This document shows positions 23,900 to 36,842 of a stretch of 64,000 nt of DNA, piece by piece (the first letter of the stretch is position 1; each line of letters opens with the position of its first letter). The stretch lies in assembly GCF_011397635.1 (NCBI RefSeq), contig NC_064752.1:4422607-4486606 (forward strand). Direction: 5' to 3'. The notes beneath the pieces were generated by a model. That model was not told where the DNA came from. It ran no database searches and saw only the letters and a program-made list of their open reading frames with translations. Both the position numbers and the translations under genes were made by a program. The stretch is from Epinephelus fuscoguttatus. Lineage: Eukaryota; Chordata; Actinopteri; Perciformes; Serranidae.

Positions 23900-24680
23900 T
23901 TGTAAACCCTGGGGATGAAGTGCTCCCCAGGGCCCTGTCCCTGCTTTTCTGCTGAAGAAAAAGGCTATGTGGACACAGATTCTTACTCCTCAAAAAAAGT
24001 CTACCAGCACCTATTACATGCCAATCAACCAGCCCATCGCACAGTATGAGGTGGTGCAGGAGCTCCTGAATCTGATGGACTGTGGGACAAAGAGATATTT
24101 GCATGGGAAGTTTCCACTTGCCATTTGTCACTGCTCTGCACAGTAACTATCCTCTAGAAAGCACAAGTCTACAAGTCTTCTCACACTGAAAATCACTAGC
24201 ACCAGACAAGACAAGGATGAGGAACCTATCAAGCTTCCCAGGTAACAGTTTATCTCCTCGCCTCTGGAGTTCATTTGCAGCAGGAATTATCTGGAGTGCG
24301 AAGACAAGGTCCACAAGGGTCTTCTTGGCAAGAGAGCATTATCCCTGTTGTCTTTCATGGACTGCAGGTGGTTTGTTTTTATGCTCCTCATCTCTGTTAA
24401 GACCAATGACCTGGGGCTCTCCTATAGGTACATGGGGATATGGTGAACGTGTTCTTCATATTTGATGGTCAAAACTACATCAGGTCATTGTATTAAACAA
24501 AGTTTTATTATTATATGGAGGTAAGATTGTGAAACTTCAAAGCATAAAACATAAGCCACACTTGACATTTAACAGCATATTTCACACTTCATCAGGTACC
24601 TGGTCTGATTTTCGGTCTTCCTCACCATCCGGGACCTGACTCATCTCGTTGCCACAGCCCTAATCCATTTAATAACCTTG
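23900..24680 (+). pseudogene. Relic of the unrecognised gene in spacer B
   Basis: Copy of the spacer A relic: ...INQPIAQYEVVQELLNLMD... near 24015-24140 and VFFTFDGQNY near 24447-24480. Duplicated with the unit rather than inserted independently. Confidence 0.35.
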
Positions 24681-25631
24681 AGACTGATATAAGATAATAA
24701 ACTAGTGACATCTGGCTATTGCGGGAAACTACTGCAAAGCAAAATAGCAGAAGTTAAATTGTAATGAGACTAAAAAGTGTCATTTGCCTGTTTTTTACCA
24801 ACAAGGAGAGGTTGTACCATGTCAGTTTCTATTTGATTCCTGGAGTCAAAGTTAAATGAAAAAGTGGCTTAATTTGTCTTTATATGTTGTCTGGTTCAGG
24901 GTTACGGAAATCTGTGTTTTTCGCCATTAGTGTGGACAACAATTCAAGATGGCTGCCAAATGATCCCTATGGGCCATGAGTTGACCTTGGCAACAAGAAA
25001 AATCCTTAACTAGACACCACAAGGGTCTTAAAAACCAGGTTTAAAAAATGTCAAGGGGAACATATTTCTACTTTACTATTTGTAACCCACTCAAGACAAT
25101 CTACAAATTTGTACCATAATACATAAGATAATTCATTTTCCACAAACATGTCTTTTTATATTTGTGTTGTGCAAAGTCATCATCCACAAAAATACAGATT
25201 GATTTGCAAATGCGCATAACTTACTCGTAAACACGTATTTTAACTTCACATAACCACGTTACAGGTTTTACAAATATAGCAGTTTCACCACAGCTAATAC
25301 ATATTCCTGCATTTATGGATCTATTTTTACATGTGAAAAGGGTTTTGCACATTTGTAGATTGTGTACTGTCAGTTTGTGTGCCATGTGAGTGACAGTTAT
25401 GACTTCTCTCCTATTTGTTTAGGTGAGGTGCAGTCACTCGCTAGATCAGCAGATGGCGACATTCTCTCATGAGATGATGGAACGTCAGTCTGTACAAAGA
25501 CGGCTAAACCAAAGACGGTAACATTCAACAACAGTCAGAAACAACAATCTATGCGAGCACATATTTAGTTTCATGTTAAGCATGTGAAATAAAAATGGAT
25601 CATGCGTAAGAATGACATTATTGCGATTGCG
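24681..25631. other. Spacer B, distal part; nothing recognised
   Basis: Near-identical to the same part of spacer A. No further feature found. Confidence 0.35.
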
Positions 25632-26097
25632 TTGCTAATTTTTGGTCGCGCATTAGTGGTAATTCCCATGATGTTTTAGCATTGAGCGAACAGACTCATT
25701 TGACCCATGGCAGCAGTGGTGGAAGAAGTACTCTTTTTACGAAGGTAAACGTACAAGAAAAACAAAAAGTAAAAGTTATCATCATACAGAAAGGTCCAAT
25801 TTTAGATAAAATAAAATGATAGATAATGTATTTATCACTTCGATGTTGAAGCTGGTAAAAATTAGGCTTCAGGGGAATAAAACTCTATTCCCCTGTCGGG
25901 AGTTATTTTCCCAGTATTGACCGGCTCATTATACATTATCCCTTACGTAACTCTTTTGGCAAGGTGGCGGCACTGTGAAAGGCATGGCTAGGAGTGATAT
26001 GGGGCATATATTAATGGATTTCACAATAACTGGTAATTTACACCACAAATGGAATTATTATTGATTTGTTTGCCAGAATGTGGAAACTGGGAAAGTC

Positions 26098-28742
26098 TCA
26101 CTGCAGTTTCATGGTCGGCCTCATGTTTGACGTTAGGACATTTTCTGGGTGGTTTCTTATGCTCACTTTACAAAGCAGGTACCTCCTCATATGTTTCCTG
26201 AAGGTCTGGTCCCGCAGTCCGTAGACAATGGGACTAACAAACCGTGGCAGGATCTGGACAATGACATAGGAGGTGAAGTGTATGGCCAGGAACTGTTTGG
26301 GTAATAAGTAGAGCAGACCTTGTTCAAGCATGGGTCTCACGTACGTAAGCATACATAACAGCAACTGAAAACCATGGAGGAGAATAGTGTTTCTGGCTTT
26401 TTTAATGTCTTCAGTTGCTTCCTTGGCAGCAAACAGAATCCTGAAGTAAGTGTAGAAGAGTATGAGCCATACCAGGACGAGACAAACAATGTGTGAAGCA
26501 TCCCTCTTCTTCAGGCTGTAAGAGCTCCTGAACACAAAGTCTCTGGAACATAAAACTTTAGAGTGAAAGAAGTGTAGTGGCTCTGTGGCCAGAAGGATGA
26601 AGAGATCTGGTAGGATGGAGACAGCACTCACAGCCCAGATCAGACCAATCAAGATATTGGTGTTCTTGACGGTACAGATCTGTCCGTGACGGAGGGGGAT
26701 GCAGATGGCGATATAGCACTTGACTGCCATGCCAGCCAAGTTTAGTGGGGTGTTGAGGGTGGTGAGGATGGTGATGATCAGCAGGATGAGGCAGAACGGC
26801 ACACTGATTGTGTAAAGGGCGTAGCTGATGATGTGGAGTAAAGTTGTCAGGACCAGCTGCATCATGTCATTAATCACCAGGTGGATGAACAGAATGTAAC
26901 GAGGGTTTGTGTAGAAGATCTGGAGGATGAAATTGGTATTGACGGAGTAGTGAGGTAAGGTTGAATGAGGTACTTATCCATAGCCAGTGTATTACCTACA
27001 GTAGATGTTTATTGGCACGCCCCCAGTTTGGAGAACCAGAGCAGAGTACTGTCACAGGAGCGATGTGATGTCCTGCTGTAGATGGGGGCAGCTGGAAACC
27101 TATTTAAGCCACTACACTATAATGAGAGTATTTTCACTGCTTCGCCTTTCTGTCAGATGGCCCTTTTCGACAGGAAGCCATTAACGTATCCCCATTGACA
27201 CTCTTGTCAAAGTCACCGGACTCCACTGACAAAAACAGTGATTTTAGCTTGCTGAACACATGAGCTGTTGGTCTGCTGCTGCTTTGATGAGTTAGTTAGC
27301 TAATGTTAATGTGTCTTTGGCATTTAAAAGATTTATTTTGGATTCACACAATGACACAAACAAACAGTAGACCAGCAGCTCCTGTGTACAGCAACGTTAA
27401 ATTACTGTTTTACTCAATAGAGTCTGGCTTTGAAGAGAAAGATAAAACAGCTTCAGTTCCCTGTCAGAGACTGTTGTCTGATGTCAACTTAAATCACTGA
27501 AAATATTTTAAATATAGCAAAACACTTAAACCAATTTTGTTTTTTTATGCGGTTAAAATACATTTTGTTGCTGCCCTCTACACTGACTATAGATGAGTTG
27601 CTCATACAGCCCCACTTCAAAAGATCAGAACTATCCATTTTAAAAATTGCTTTTTCAAAGTCATGTTTTGCTTCATTCATTTTCATTTCAAACCGTTGTT
27701 TCAGCAAAGTAGCAAGTAAAGGAAAATGTTGCACTATAAGACATTACAGCTGCAATAATTTATCTGTTAGTTGTGTCAGCTATTAAATAAGCCATTAATT
27801 GGTATAAGTAATTTAAAAAATGTTAATTCTCTGATTTCAGCTTCCTCAATGTGAACATTTTTGGTTTCTTTACTCCTCTATGACAATAAGCTTAATATCT
27901 TTGGGTTCTGGAGAAAACAAGACATCTGAGGATGTCTGCTTGGGCTTTGGGAAACACTGATTGACATTTTCACCATTTTACGACATTTTAAGACAAAAAA
28001 CAACTTATCAATTAATAAGAAAATAATCTAGAGATTAATCAACAATAAAAAGAATCATTAGTTGCAGCCCCCGTGACACTCTGAAAAGCAGATATGCAGT
28101 TGACTATAACTGATGTGCAACCAGTCAAAATAACAGAATATTTTTCACAAAAAAAGTTGCCCTGACTTGCTACTGATTATAGCAAATTTACGTCGGATGA
28201 ATGGTCAATAAATGAAAGCTACCTGGCCTTTCAGAGGTGAATGTCTTTTGTAAATAACAGTGTGGTGTGTGGGGGATGTGTGGCCTCTTTCATAAGCAAG
28301 AAAATCACAGATGTCTTCACTGAGAATGACTGAATGATACATAATAATACATGTAACCTGATATTATTCTCAGTATTTGAATAGTGCACGATGCATCCTT
28401 TTTTTAAAAACTGATTTGTTAAAGCTGTAAAAAAACAATGTAAATGAATCTCAAAATAACACTGGTTTGCTTAAAGATGAGTTGGAAAGAAGAGGGAGAG
28501 AAAAATAGAAAGATTCAGTATGTTTGCTGCTGGTTTCCATTTCTGCTTACACATGTGTTTATACTGTGAAAAGGCAAACTTCAGACCTGGTGCTTTCTGA
28601 AGGTATGGACCAGAGTACCATTGATGGAGTTAATGGAGATGCAGAGAGCTGTGACAATCACATTTTTGGTCACAGCTACGGTGAAGCTTTCCGTCCGACT
28701 CCCAGTTATAGTGGAAGTGCCGTTGAGGGATGAAAAATTCAT
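26098..28742 (-). CDS. Odorant receptor 131-2-like GPCR, array unit C (open frame)
   Basis: Coding exons 28587-28742 (52 residues: N-tail with sequons NFS and NGT, TM1, end HTFRKHQ) and 26098-26919 (273 residues), phase 0, intron 1667 bp, total 325 residues. The second exon starts IFYTNPRYILFIHL after acceptor CCTCCAG. Landmarks: TM6 ARNTILLHGFQL (residues about 227-238), TM7 PRFVSPIVYGLRDQTFRK (about 277-294). At the end of TM3 it reads MAVKCYIAIC, with Lys where every other unit has Glu (about residue 119, position 3.49 of the DRY motif). The start Met is the one just after a CATTTCAG acceptor-like site. As family members do, it should be a plasma-membrane chemoreceptor. Unit B is its closest relative. 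Confidence 0.88.
26920..28586. other. Intron of unit C
   Basis: A 1667-bp intron, nearly identical to those of A, B and D. No nested feature. Confidence 0.7.
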
Positions 28743-29091
28743 GTCTGAAATGGCAAAATCCTTCCTGTTTGAAGCAAGCACAGACAGCAAAGAGAGATTG
28801 TGGTGTTACCTTCAAAGAATGTTGGACTAAAATCTGCCAATAATACATGTGTCACGAGACTGATCTATGCATTAAATAGCCTAAGTATCCTCCAAAAATG
28901 ATCTTGTAGGAGGCTAAGTGGCAGATTCTCCTTGTTATTACTAAATATTTCAGAAAATACCTTATTAAATCACAGAAAAAATACATGATATTTTACATAT
29001 ATACATACAGTAAGAAAACACTTGCAGTCCATACAGTATCAGCAGGATGTCAGATAACACCAATCTGTTGTCGGTGTTGGTGTGGATGGAC

Positions 29092-29135
29092 TTTATAAAT
29101 GTTAATCAAACACATTTGGGATTATATTCATCCTT

Positions 29136-29181
<46 letters not shown>

Positions 29182-29208
29182 CGTGTTCATGCGTGCGTGT
29201 GTGTGTTT
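29092..29208 (-). promoter_or_regulatory. Predicted promoter of unit C with TG/CA tract
   Basis: TATA box ATTTATAAAG at 29091-29100 on the minus strand, TG tract 29138-29208 upstream of it, TAATCCC between, as in unit A. Confidence 0.5.
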
Positions 29209-29297
29209 TAAAGGAATAGTTACACATTTTTGAGAAATACAATCATTTGCTTTTTGATGTCAAGCTAAATTTTTGTGCCCTAAGAGGTATCGTAAGT

Positions 29298-29448
29298 GTC
29301 GTAAGTGCTACATTGTAGGCAACTGGACTTGCTTGTGTTTCTTGAAGACGTTTCGCCTCTCATCCAAGAAGCTTCTTCAGTTCTAAGAGGCGAAACGTCT
29401 TCAAGAAACGCAAGCAAGTCCAGTTGCCTAGGATGTAGCACTTACGAC
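29298..29448. repeat. Inverted repeat (hairpin) in spacer C
   Basis: Copy of the spacer A foldback with both arms preserved. Confidence 0.85.
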
Positions 29449-29878
29449 AGGCAAATGACACATTTTAGACTCATAACAATATAACTTTTGCTGTTTTCTT
29501 TAGCAGTAGTTTCATGCAATAGCTAAATGTCACTAGTTTACTATCTTACATCAATCTCAGTCTGTTAAAAAAGGGTGATTTAACACAGTGGGAAACAGGC
29601 TGTAATTAGGTGCAGTTGGTTTTAAACATAATTATAATTGTGGATAATTAACGGAGGGTGCTGGCTTAGGGCACTTTTATCTCATGCACAGGTGTCAGGG
29701 CCTGTTAGGGTCCACATAGCTGTATTTTTTCTCAGTGCTGGCATATTCACTTGTTCCCAATGAGGAGGGAGTGTATACAGCAGCATGCCTCTCTGAGCAT
29801 TTTGTGCAGCCATTCCAACCGCAATTAGCTGAAAATCTCTGAACTTTTCAGACAGGAGCTGATGATTTTGCTACTGCT

Positions 29879-29909
<31 letters not shown>

Positions 29910-30011
29910 GCTAGGATACAGTTAGAAAAAATACAAAAAAGCCTATTTGCGGGAGCAGATAGGTCAGCAGACACTGAATGTTGCTGGTGTGTGTTGTACT
30001 TTTATCACCAT

Positions 30012-30708
30012 GACAATAATAATAATAATAATAATAATAATACATTTTGTTTATGAAGCGCTTTCCAAAGTTCTCAAAGTCACTTTACAGAATAGGTTAA
30101 AAACACATCAAAATACAATTTATGGCAAAATACATCGAAGACAAAGAGGAATAGCAATGGGAGTGAAAAACAAATAAATAAATAAATGAACTTAAAAAAA
30201 AAAAGTAGCTCAACATTAAAAACAGAATGGAACAGATGAGTTTTGAGTAGTGATTTGAATGATGGGAGGTCAGTGCAGTCACGGATGTGTTTTGGGAGGG
30301 AGTTCCAGAGGGTGGGGGCAGCAACGGAGAAGGCTCTGTCCCCCCAGGTTCTGTGCTTGGTCTTGGGGACGGTGAGAAGATTGGCATTGGAAGAGTCTAG
30401 GCTGCAGGAAGGGGTGTAAAGGTGGAGCAGGTCTGTGAGGTAAGAGGGGGCCTGGTTGTGGAGGGCTTTATGGGTGAGTAGGAGGAGTTTGAAGCGGATG
30501 CGTTGTGGGACAGGGAGCCAGTGGAGGTTCTGAAGGACAGGGGTGATGTGGTCGCGGGAGTGGGTGTGAGTGAGGAGGCGGGCGGCAGAGTTTTGCATGT
30601 ATTGGAGTTTATTGAGGAGTTTGGAGGTTGTGCCATAAAAGATGCTATTTCAATAGTCAAGGCGGGATGTAATGAAGGCGTGGATCAGGGCTTCGGCGTT
30701 GTAATGTA
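30012..30708 (-). mobile_element. L2-like LINE, 3' fragment, in spacer C
   Basis: Same insertion, same site as in spacer B. Here one 172-residue minus-strand frame (30080-30598) stays open and runs through QNSAARLLTHTHSRDHI, LHWLPVPQRIRFKLLLLTHK, PSYLTDLLHLYTP, GDRAFSVAAPTLWNSLP and FKSLLKTHLF. This is the standard C-terminal end of L2-type LINE proteins. The tail is a (TAA)n run at about 30016-30042. Confidence 0.8.
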
Positions 30709-30859
30709 AGCATTGTAAGCTTGTTGTTGACTGTACAGTCAACCCCCTGTTAACATAGTGTAGCCACCTAGCTCATGTCATTGTCAAACTGTTATCATAG
30801 AAACAAAACCCATGCGTAGTGCATCAGTACAAAAAAGTGCTGGGAGCATTTTTTTTTAA

Positions 30860-31640
30860 TTTTGTAAACCCTGGGGATGAAGTGCTCCCAGGGCCCTGTC
30901 CCTGCTTTTCTGCTGAAGAAAAAGGCTATGTGGACACAGATTCTTACTCCTCAAAAAAAGTCTACCAGCACCTATTACATGCCAATCAACCAGCCCATCG
31001 CACAGTATGAGGTGGTGCAGGAGCTCCTGAATCTGATGGACTGTGGGACAAAGAGATATTTGCATGGGAAGTTTCCACTTGCCATTTGTCACTGCTCTGC
31101 ACAGTAACTATCCTCTAGAAAGCACAAGTCTACAAGTCTTCTCACACTGAAATTCACTAGCACCAGACAAGACAAGGATGAGGAACCTATCAAGCTTCCC
31201 AGGTAACAGTTTATCTCCTCGCCTCTGGAGTTCATTTGCAGCAGGAATTATCTGGAGTGCGAAGACAAGGTCCAAGGGTCTTCTTGGCAAGAGAGCATTA
31301 TCCCTGTTGTCTTTCATGGACTGCAGGTGGTTTGTTTTTATGCTCCTCATCTCTGTTAAGACCAATGACCTGGGGCTCTCCTATAGGTACATGGGGATAT
31401 GGTGAACGTGTTCTTCATATTTGATGGTCAAAACTACATCAGGTCATTGTATTAAACAAAGTTTTATTATTATATGGAGGTAAGATTGTGAAACTTCAAA
31501 GCTTACAAAACATAAGCCACACTTGACATTTAACAGCATATTTCACACTTCATCAGGTACCTGGTCTGATTTTCGGTCTTCCTCACCATCCGGGACCTGA
31601 CTCATCTCGTTGCCACAGCCCTAATCCATTTAATAACCTT
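30860..31640 (+). pseudogene. Relic of the unrecognised gene in spacer C
   Basis: Copy of the spacer A relic (INQPIAQYEVVQELLNLMD near 30982-31040; FFTFDGQNY-type segment near 31410-31440, here with small changes). Confidence 0.35.
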
Positions 31641-31911
31641 GAGACTGATATAAGATAATAAACTAGTGACATCTGGCTATTGCGGGAAACTACTGCAAAG
31701 CAAAATAGCAGAAGTTAAATTGTAATGAGACTAAAAAGTGTCATTTGCCTGTTTTTTACCAACAAGGAGAGGTTGTACCATGTCAGTTTCTATTTGATTC
31801 CTGGAGCCAAAGTTAAATGAAAAAGTGGCTTAATTTGTCTTTATATGTTGTCTGGTTCAGGGGTTACGGAAATCTGTGTTTTTCGCCATTAGTGTGGACA
31901 ACAATTCAAGA

Positions 31912-32189
31912 TCAATCAATCAATCAATTTTATTTATAAAGCCCAATATCACAAATCACAATTTGCCTCACAGGGCTTTACAGCATACGACATCCCTCTG
32001 TCCTTAAGACCCTCACAGCGGATAAGGAAAAACTCCCCCAAAAAAACCCTTTAATGGGGAAAAAAAACGGTAGAAACCTCAGGAAGAGCAACTGAGGAGG
32101 GATCCCTCTTCCAGGACGGACAGACGTGCAATAGATGTCGTACAGACCAGATCAGCATAATAAATTAACAGTAATCCATATGACACAAT

Positions 32190-32221
<32 letters not shown>

Positions 32222-32343
32222 TGCAGGTAATGACAGTAGATTACAACAACATTAATGAAAGTAATAATATTATAGTTATAGTTCTGGTTACTGCGGTACA
32301 ATATGTTGAAAGTATGTATTAATATCTGGCAGTATACATGTGT
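31912..32343 (-). mobile_element. Interspersed repeat inserted only in spacer C
   Basis: Breaks the sequence CAATTCAAGAT|GGCCGCC that is continuous in spacers A and D. It starts with (CAAT)n and TTTTATTTATAAAGCCCAAT, then AATTTGCCTCACAGGGCTTTACAG and GGATAAGGAAAAACTCCCC, wording of a very common percomorph repeat. The (CAAT)n end suggests a 3' retroposon tail on the minus strand. A (GA)n run lies at 32190-32220. Exact family not recalled. Confidence 0.6.
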
Positions 32344-33024
32344 GGCCGCCAAATGATCCCTATGGGCCATGAGTTGACCTTGGCAACAAGAAAAATCCTC
32401 AACTAGACACCACAAGGGTCTTAAAAACCAGGTTTAAAAAATGTCAAGGGGAACATATTTCTACTTTACTATTTGTAACCCACTCAAGACAATCTACAAA
32501 TTTGTACCATAATACATAAGATAATTAATTTTCCACAAACATGTCTTTTTATATTTGTGTTGTGCAAAGTCATCATCCACAAAAATACAGATTGATTTGC
32601 AAATGCGCATAACTTACTCGTAAACACATATTTTAACTTCACATAACCACGTTACAGGTTTTACAAATATAACAGTTTCACCACAGCTAATACATATTCC
32701 TGCATTTATGGATCTATTTTTACATGTGAAAAGGGTTTTGCACATTTGTAGATTGTGTACTGTCAGTTTGTGTGCCATGTGAGTGACAGTTATGACTTCT
32801 CTCCTATTTGTTTAGGTGAGGTGCAGTCACTCGCTAAATCAGCAGATGGCGACATTCTCTCATGAGATGATGGAACGTCAGTCTGTACAAAGACGGCTAA
32901 ACCAAAGACGGTAACATTCAACAACAGTCAGAAACAACAATCTATGCGAGCACATATTTAGTTTCATGTTAAGCATGTGAAATAAAAATGGATCATGCGT
33001 AAGAATGACATTATTGCGATTGCA
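32344..33024. other. Spacer C, distal part; nothing recognised
   Basis: Near-identical to the same part of the other spacers. Confidence 0.35.
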
Positions 33025-33487
33025 TTGCTAATTTTTGGTCGCGCATTAGTGGTAATTCCCATGATGTTTTAGCATTGAGCGAACAGACTCATTTGACCCA
33101 CGGCAGCAGTGGTGGAAGAAATACTCTTTTTACGAAGGTAAACGTACAAGAAAAACAAAAAGTAAAAGTTATCATCATACAGAAAGGTCCAATTTTAGAT
33201 AAAATAAAATGATAGATAATGTATTTATCACTTCGATGTTGAAGCTGGTAAAAATTGGGCTTCAGGGAATAAAACTCTATTCCCCTGTCGGAGTTATTTT
33301 CCCAGTATTGACCGCTCATTATACATTATCCGTTTCGTAACTCTTTTGGCAAGGTGGCGGCACTGTGAAAGGCATGGCTAGGAGTGATATGGGGCATATA
33401 TTAATGGATTTCACAATAACTGGTAATTTACACCACAAATGGAATTATTATTGATTTGTTTGCCAGAATGTGGAAACTGGGAAAGTC

Positions 33488-36131
33488 TCACTGCAGTTTC
33501 ATGGTCGGCCTCATGTTTGACGTTAGGACATTTTCTGGGTGGTTTCTTATGCTCACTTTACAAAGCAGGTACCTCCTCATATGTTTCCTGAAGGTCTGGT
33601 CCCGCAGTCCGTAGACAATGGGACTAACAAACCGTGGCAGGATCTGGACAATGACATAGGAGGTGAAGTGTATGGCCAGGAACTGTTTGGGTAATAAGTA
33701 GAGCAGACCTTGTTCAAGCATGGGTCTCACGTACGTAAGCATACATAACAGCAACTGAAAACCATGGAGGAGAATAGTGTTTCTGGCTTTTTTAATGTCT
33801 TCAGTTGCTTCCTTGGCAGCAAACAGAATCCTGAAGTAAGTGTAGAAGAGTATGAGCCATACCAGGACGAGAGAAACAATGTGTGAAGCATCCCTCTTCT
33901 TCAGGCTGTAAGAGCTCCTGAACACAAAGTCTCTGGAACATAAAACTTTAGAGTGAAAGAAGTGTAGTGGCTCTGTGGCCAGAAGGATGAAGAGATCTGG
34001 TAGGATGGAGACAGCACTCACAGCCCAGATCAGACCAATCAAGATATTGGTGTTCTTGACGGTACAGATCTGTCTGTGACGGAGGGGGATGCAGATGGCG
34101 ATATAGCACTCGACTGCCATGCCAGCCAAGTTTAGTGGGGTGTTGAGGGTGGTGAGGATGGTGATGATCAGCAGGATGAGGCAGAACGGCACACTGATTG
34201 TGTAAAGGGCGTAGCTGATGATGTGGAGTAAAGTTGTCAGGACCAGCTGCATCATGTCATTAATCACCAGGTGGATGAACAGAATGTAACGAGGGTTTGT
34301 GTAGAAGATCTGGAGGATGAAATTGGTATTGACGGAGTAGTGAGGTAAGGTTGAATGAGGTACTTATCCATAGCCAGTGTATTACCTACAGTAGATGTTT
34401 ATTGGCACGCCCCAGTTTGGAGAACCAGAGCAGAGTACTGTCACAGGAGCGATGTGATGTCCTGCTGTAGATGGGGGCAGCTGGAAACCTATTTAAGCCA
34501 CTACACTATAATGAGAGTATTTTCACTGCTTCGCCTTTCTGTCAGATGGCCCTTTTCGACAGGAAGCCATTAACGTATCCCCATTGACGCTCTTGTCAAA
34601 GTCACCGGACTCCACTGACAAAAACAGTGATTTTAGCTTGCTGAACACATGAGCTGTTGGTCTGCTGCTGCTTTGATGAGTTAGTTAGCTAATGTTAATG
34701 TGTCTTTGGCATTTAAAAGATTTATTTTGGATTCACACAATGACACAAACAAACAGTAGACCAGCAGCTCCTGTGTACAGCAACGTTAAATTACTGTTTT
34801 ACTCAATAGAGTCTGGCTTTGAAGAGAAAGATAAAACAGCTTCAGTTCCCTGTTAGAGACTGTTGTCTGATGTCAACTTAAATCACTGAAAATATTTTAA
34901 ATATAGCAAAACACTTCAACCAATTTTGTTTTTTCTTTATGCGGTTAAAATACATTTTGTTGCTGCCCTCTACACTGACTATAGATGAGTTGCTCATACA
35001 GCCCCACTTCAAAAGATCAGAACTATCCATTTTAAAAATTGCTTTTTCAAAGTCATGTTTTGCTTCATTCATTTTCATTTCAAACCGTTGTTTCAGCAAA
35101 GTAGCAAGTAAAGGAAAATGTTGCACTATAAGACATTACAGCTGCAATAATTTATCTGTTAGTTGTCAGCTATTAAATAAGCCATTAATTGGTATAAGTA
35201 ATTTAAAAAATGTTAATTCTCTGATTTCAGCTTCTTCAATGTGAACATTTTTGGTTTCTTTACTCCTCTATGACAGTAAACTTAATATCTTTGGGTTCTG
35301 GAGAAAACAAGACATCTGAGGATGTCTGCTTGGGCTTTGGGAAACACTGATTGACATTTTCACCATTTTACGAGATTATAAGACAAAACACAACTTATCA
35401 ATTAATAAGAAAATAATCTAGAGATTAATCAACAATAAAAAGAATCATTAGTTGCAGCCCCCGTGACACTCTGAAAAGCAGATATGCAGTTGACTATAAC
35501 TGATGTGCAACCAGTCAAAATAACAGAATATTTTTCACAAAAAAAGTTGCCCTGACTTGCTACTGATTATAGCAAATTTACATCGGATGAATGGTCAATA
35601 AATGAAAGCTACCTGGCCTTTCAGAGGTGAATGTCTTTTGTAAATAACAGTGTGGTGTGTGGGGGATGTGTGGCCTCTTTCATAAGCAAGAAAATCACAG
35701 ATGTCTTCACTGAGAATGGCCGAATGATACATAATAATACATGTAACCTGATATTATTCTCAGTATTTGAATAGTGCACGATGCATCCTTTTTTTAAAAA
35801 CTGATTTGTTAAAGCTGTAAAAAAACAATGTAAATGAATCTCACAATAACACTGGTTTGCTTAAAGATGAGTTGGAAAGAAGAGGGAGAGAAAAATAGAA
35901 AGATTCAGTATGTTTGCTGCTGGTTTCCATTTCTGCTTACACATGTGTTTATACTGTGAAAAGGCAAACTTCAGACCTGGTGCTTTCTGAAGGTATGGAC
36001 CAGAGTACCATTGATGGAGTTAATGGAGATGCAGAGAGCTGTGACAATCACATTTTGGTCACAGCTGTGGTGAAAATGTCTCGCTGACTCCCAGTTGTAG
36101 TAGAAGAGCCGTTGAGGGATGAAAAATTCAT
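33488..36131 (-). pseudogene. Odorant receptor 131-2-like, array unit D (frameshift in first exon)
   Basis: Second exon 33488-34309 is fully open (273 residues, MAVECYIAIC, PRFVSPIVYGLRD). First exon 35977-36131 has one T fewer in the run at about 36053-36056 (CATTTTGG against CATTTTTGG elsewhere). This shifts the frame at TAVTK|NVIV, just before TM1. The Met used by the other units is therefore out of frame; an alternative Met at 36237 is in frame with TM1 but gives an unrelated N-terminus. The change is in a homopolymer, so an assembly error is a real alternative. Confidence 0.83.
34310..35976. other. Intron of unit D
   Basis: Near-identical to the introns of A-C. No nested feature seen. 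Confidence 0.7.
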
Positions 36132-36481
36132 GTCTGAAATGGCAAAATCCTTCCTGTTTGAAGCAAGCACAGACAGCAAAGAGAGATTGTGGTGTTACCT
36201 TCAAAGAATGTTGGACTAAAATCTGCCAATAATACATGTGTCACGAGGCACTGATCTATGCATTAAATAGCCTAAGTATCCTCCAAAAATGATCTTGTAG
36301 GAGGCTAAGTGGCAGATTCTCCTTGTTATTACTAAATATTTCAGAAAATACCTTATTAAATCACAGAAAAATACATGATATTTTACATATATACATACAG
36401 TAAGAAAACACTTGCAGTCCATACAGTATCAGCAGGACGTCAGATAACACCAATCTGTTGTCGGTGTTGGTGTGGATGGAC

Positions 36482-36525
36482 TTTATAAATGGTAATCAAA
36501 CACATTTGGGATTATATTCATCCTT

Positions 36526-36573
<48 letters not shown>

Positions 36574-36604
36574 TGTGTATGTGTTCATGCATGCGTGTGT
36601 GTGT
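36482..36604 (-). promoter_or_regulatory. Predicted promoter of unit D with TG/CA tract
   Basis: TATA box ATTTATAAAG (minus strand) at 36481-36490 and TG tract 36528-36604, same spacing as units A-C. Confidence 0.5.
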
Positions 36605-36695
36605 TTTAAAGGAATAGTTACACATTTTTGAGAAATACAATCATTTGCTTTTTGATGTCAAGCTAAATTTTTGTGCCCTAAGAGGTATCGTAAGT

Positions 36696-36842
36696 GTCGT
36701 AAGTGCTACATTGTAGGCAACTGGACTTGCTTGTGTTTCTTGAAGACGTTTAGCCTCTCATCCAAGAAGCTTCTTCAGTTCTAAGTAAACGTCTTCAAGA
36801 AATGCAAGCAAGTCCAGTTGCCTAGGATGTAGCACTTACGAC
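36696..36842. repeat. Inverted repeat (hairpin) in spacer D, arm damaged
   Basis: Same foldback as in the other spacers, but the right arm has lost several bases next to the loop (CTAAG-TAAACGTC) and the left arm has a base change (TTTAGCCTCT). Confidence 0.8.
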
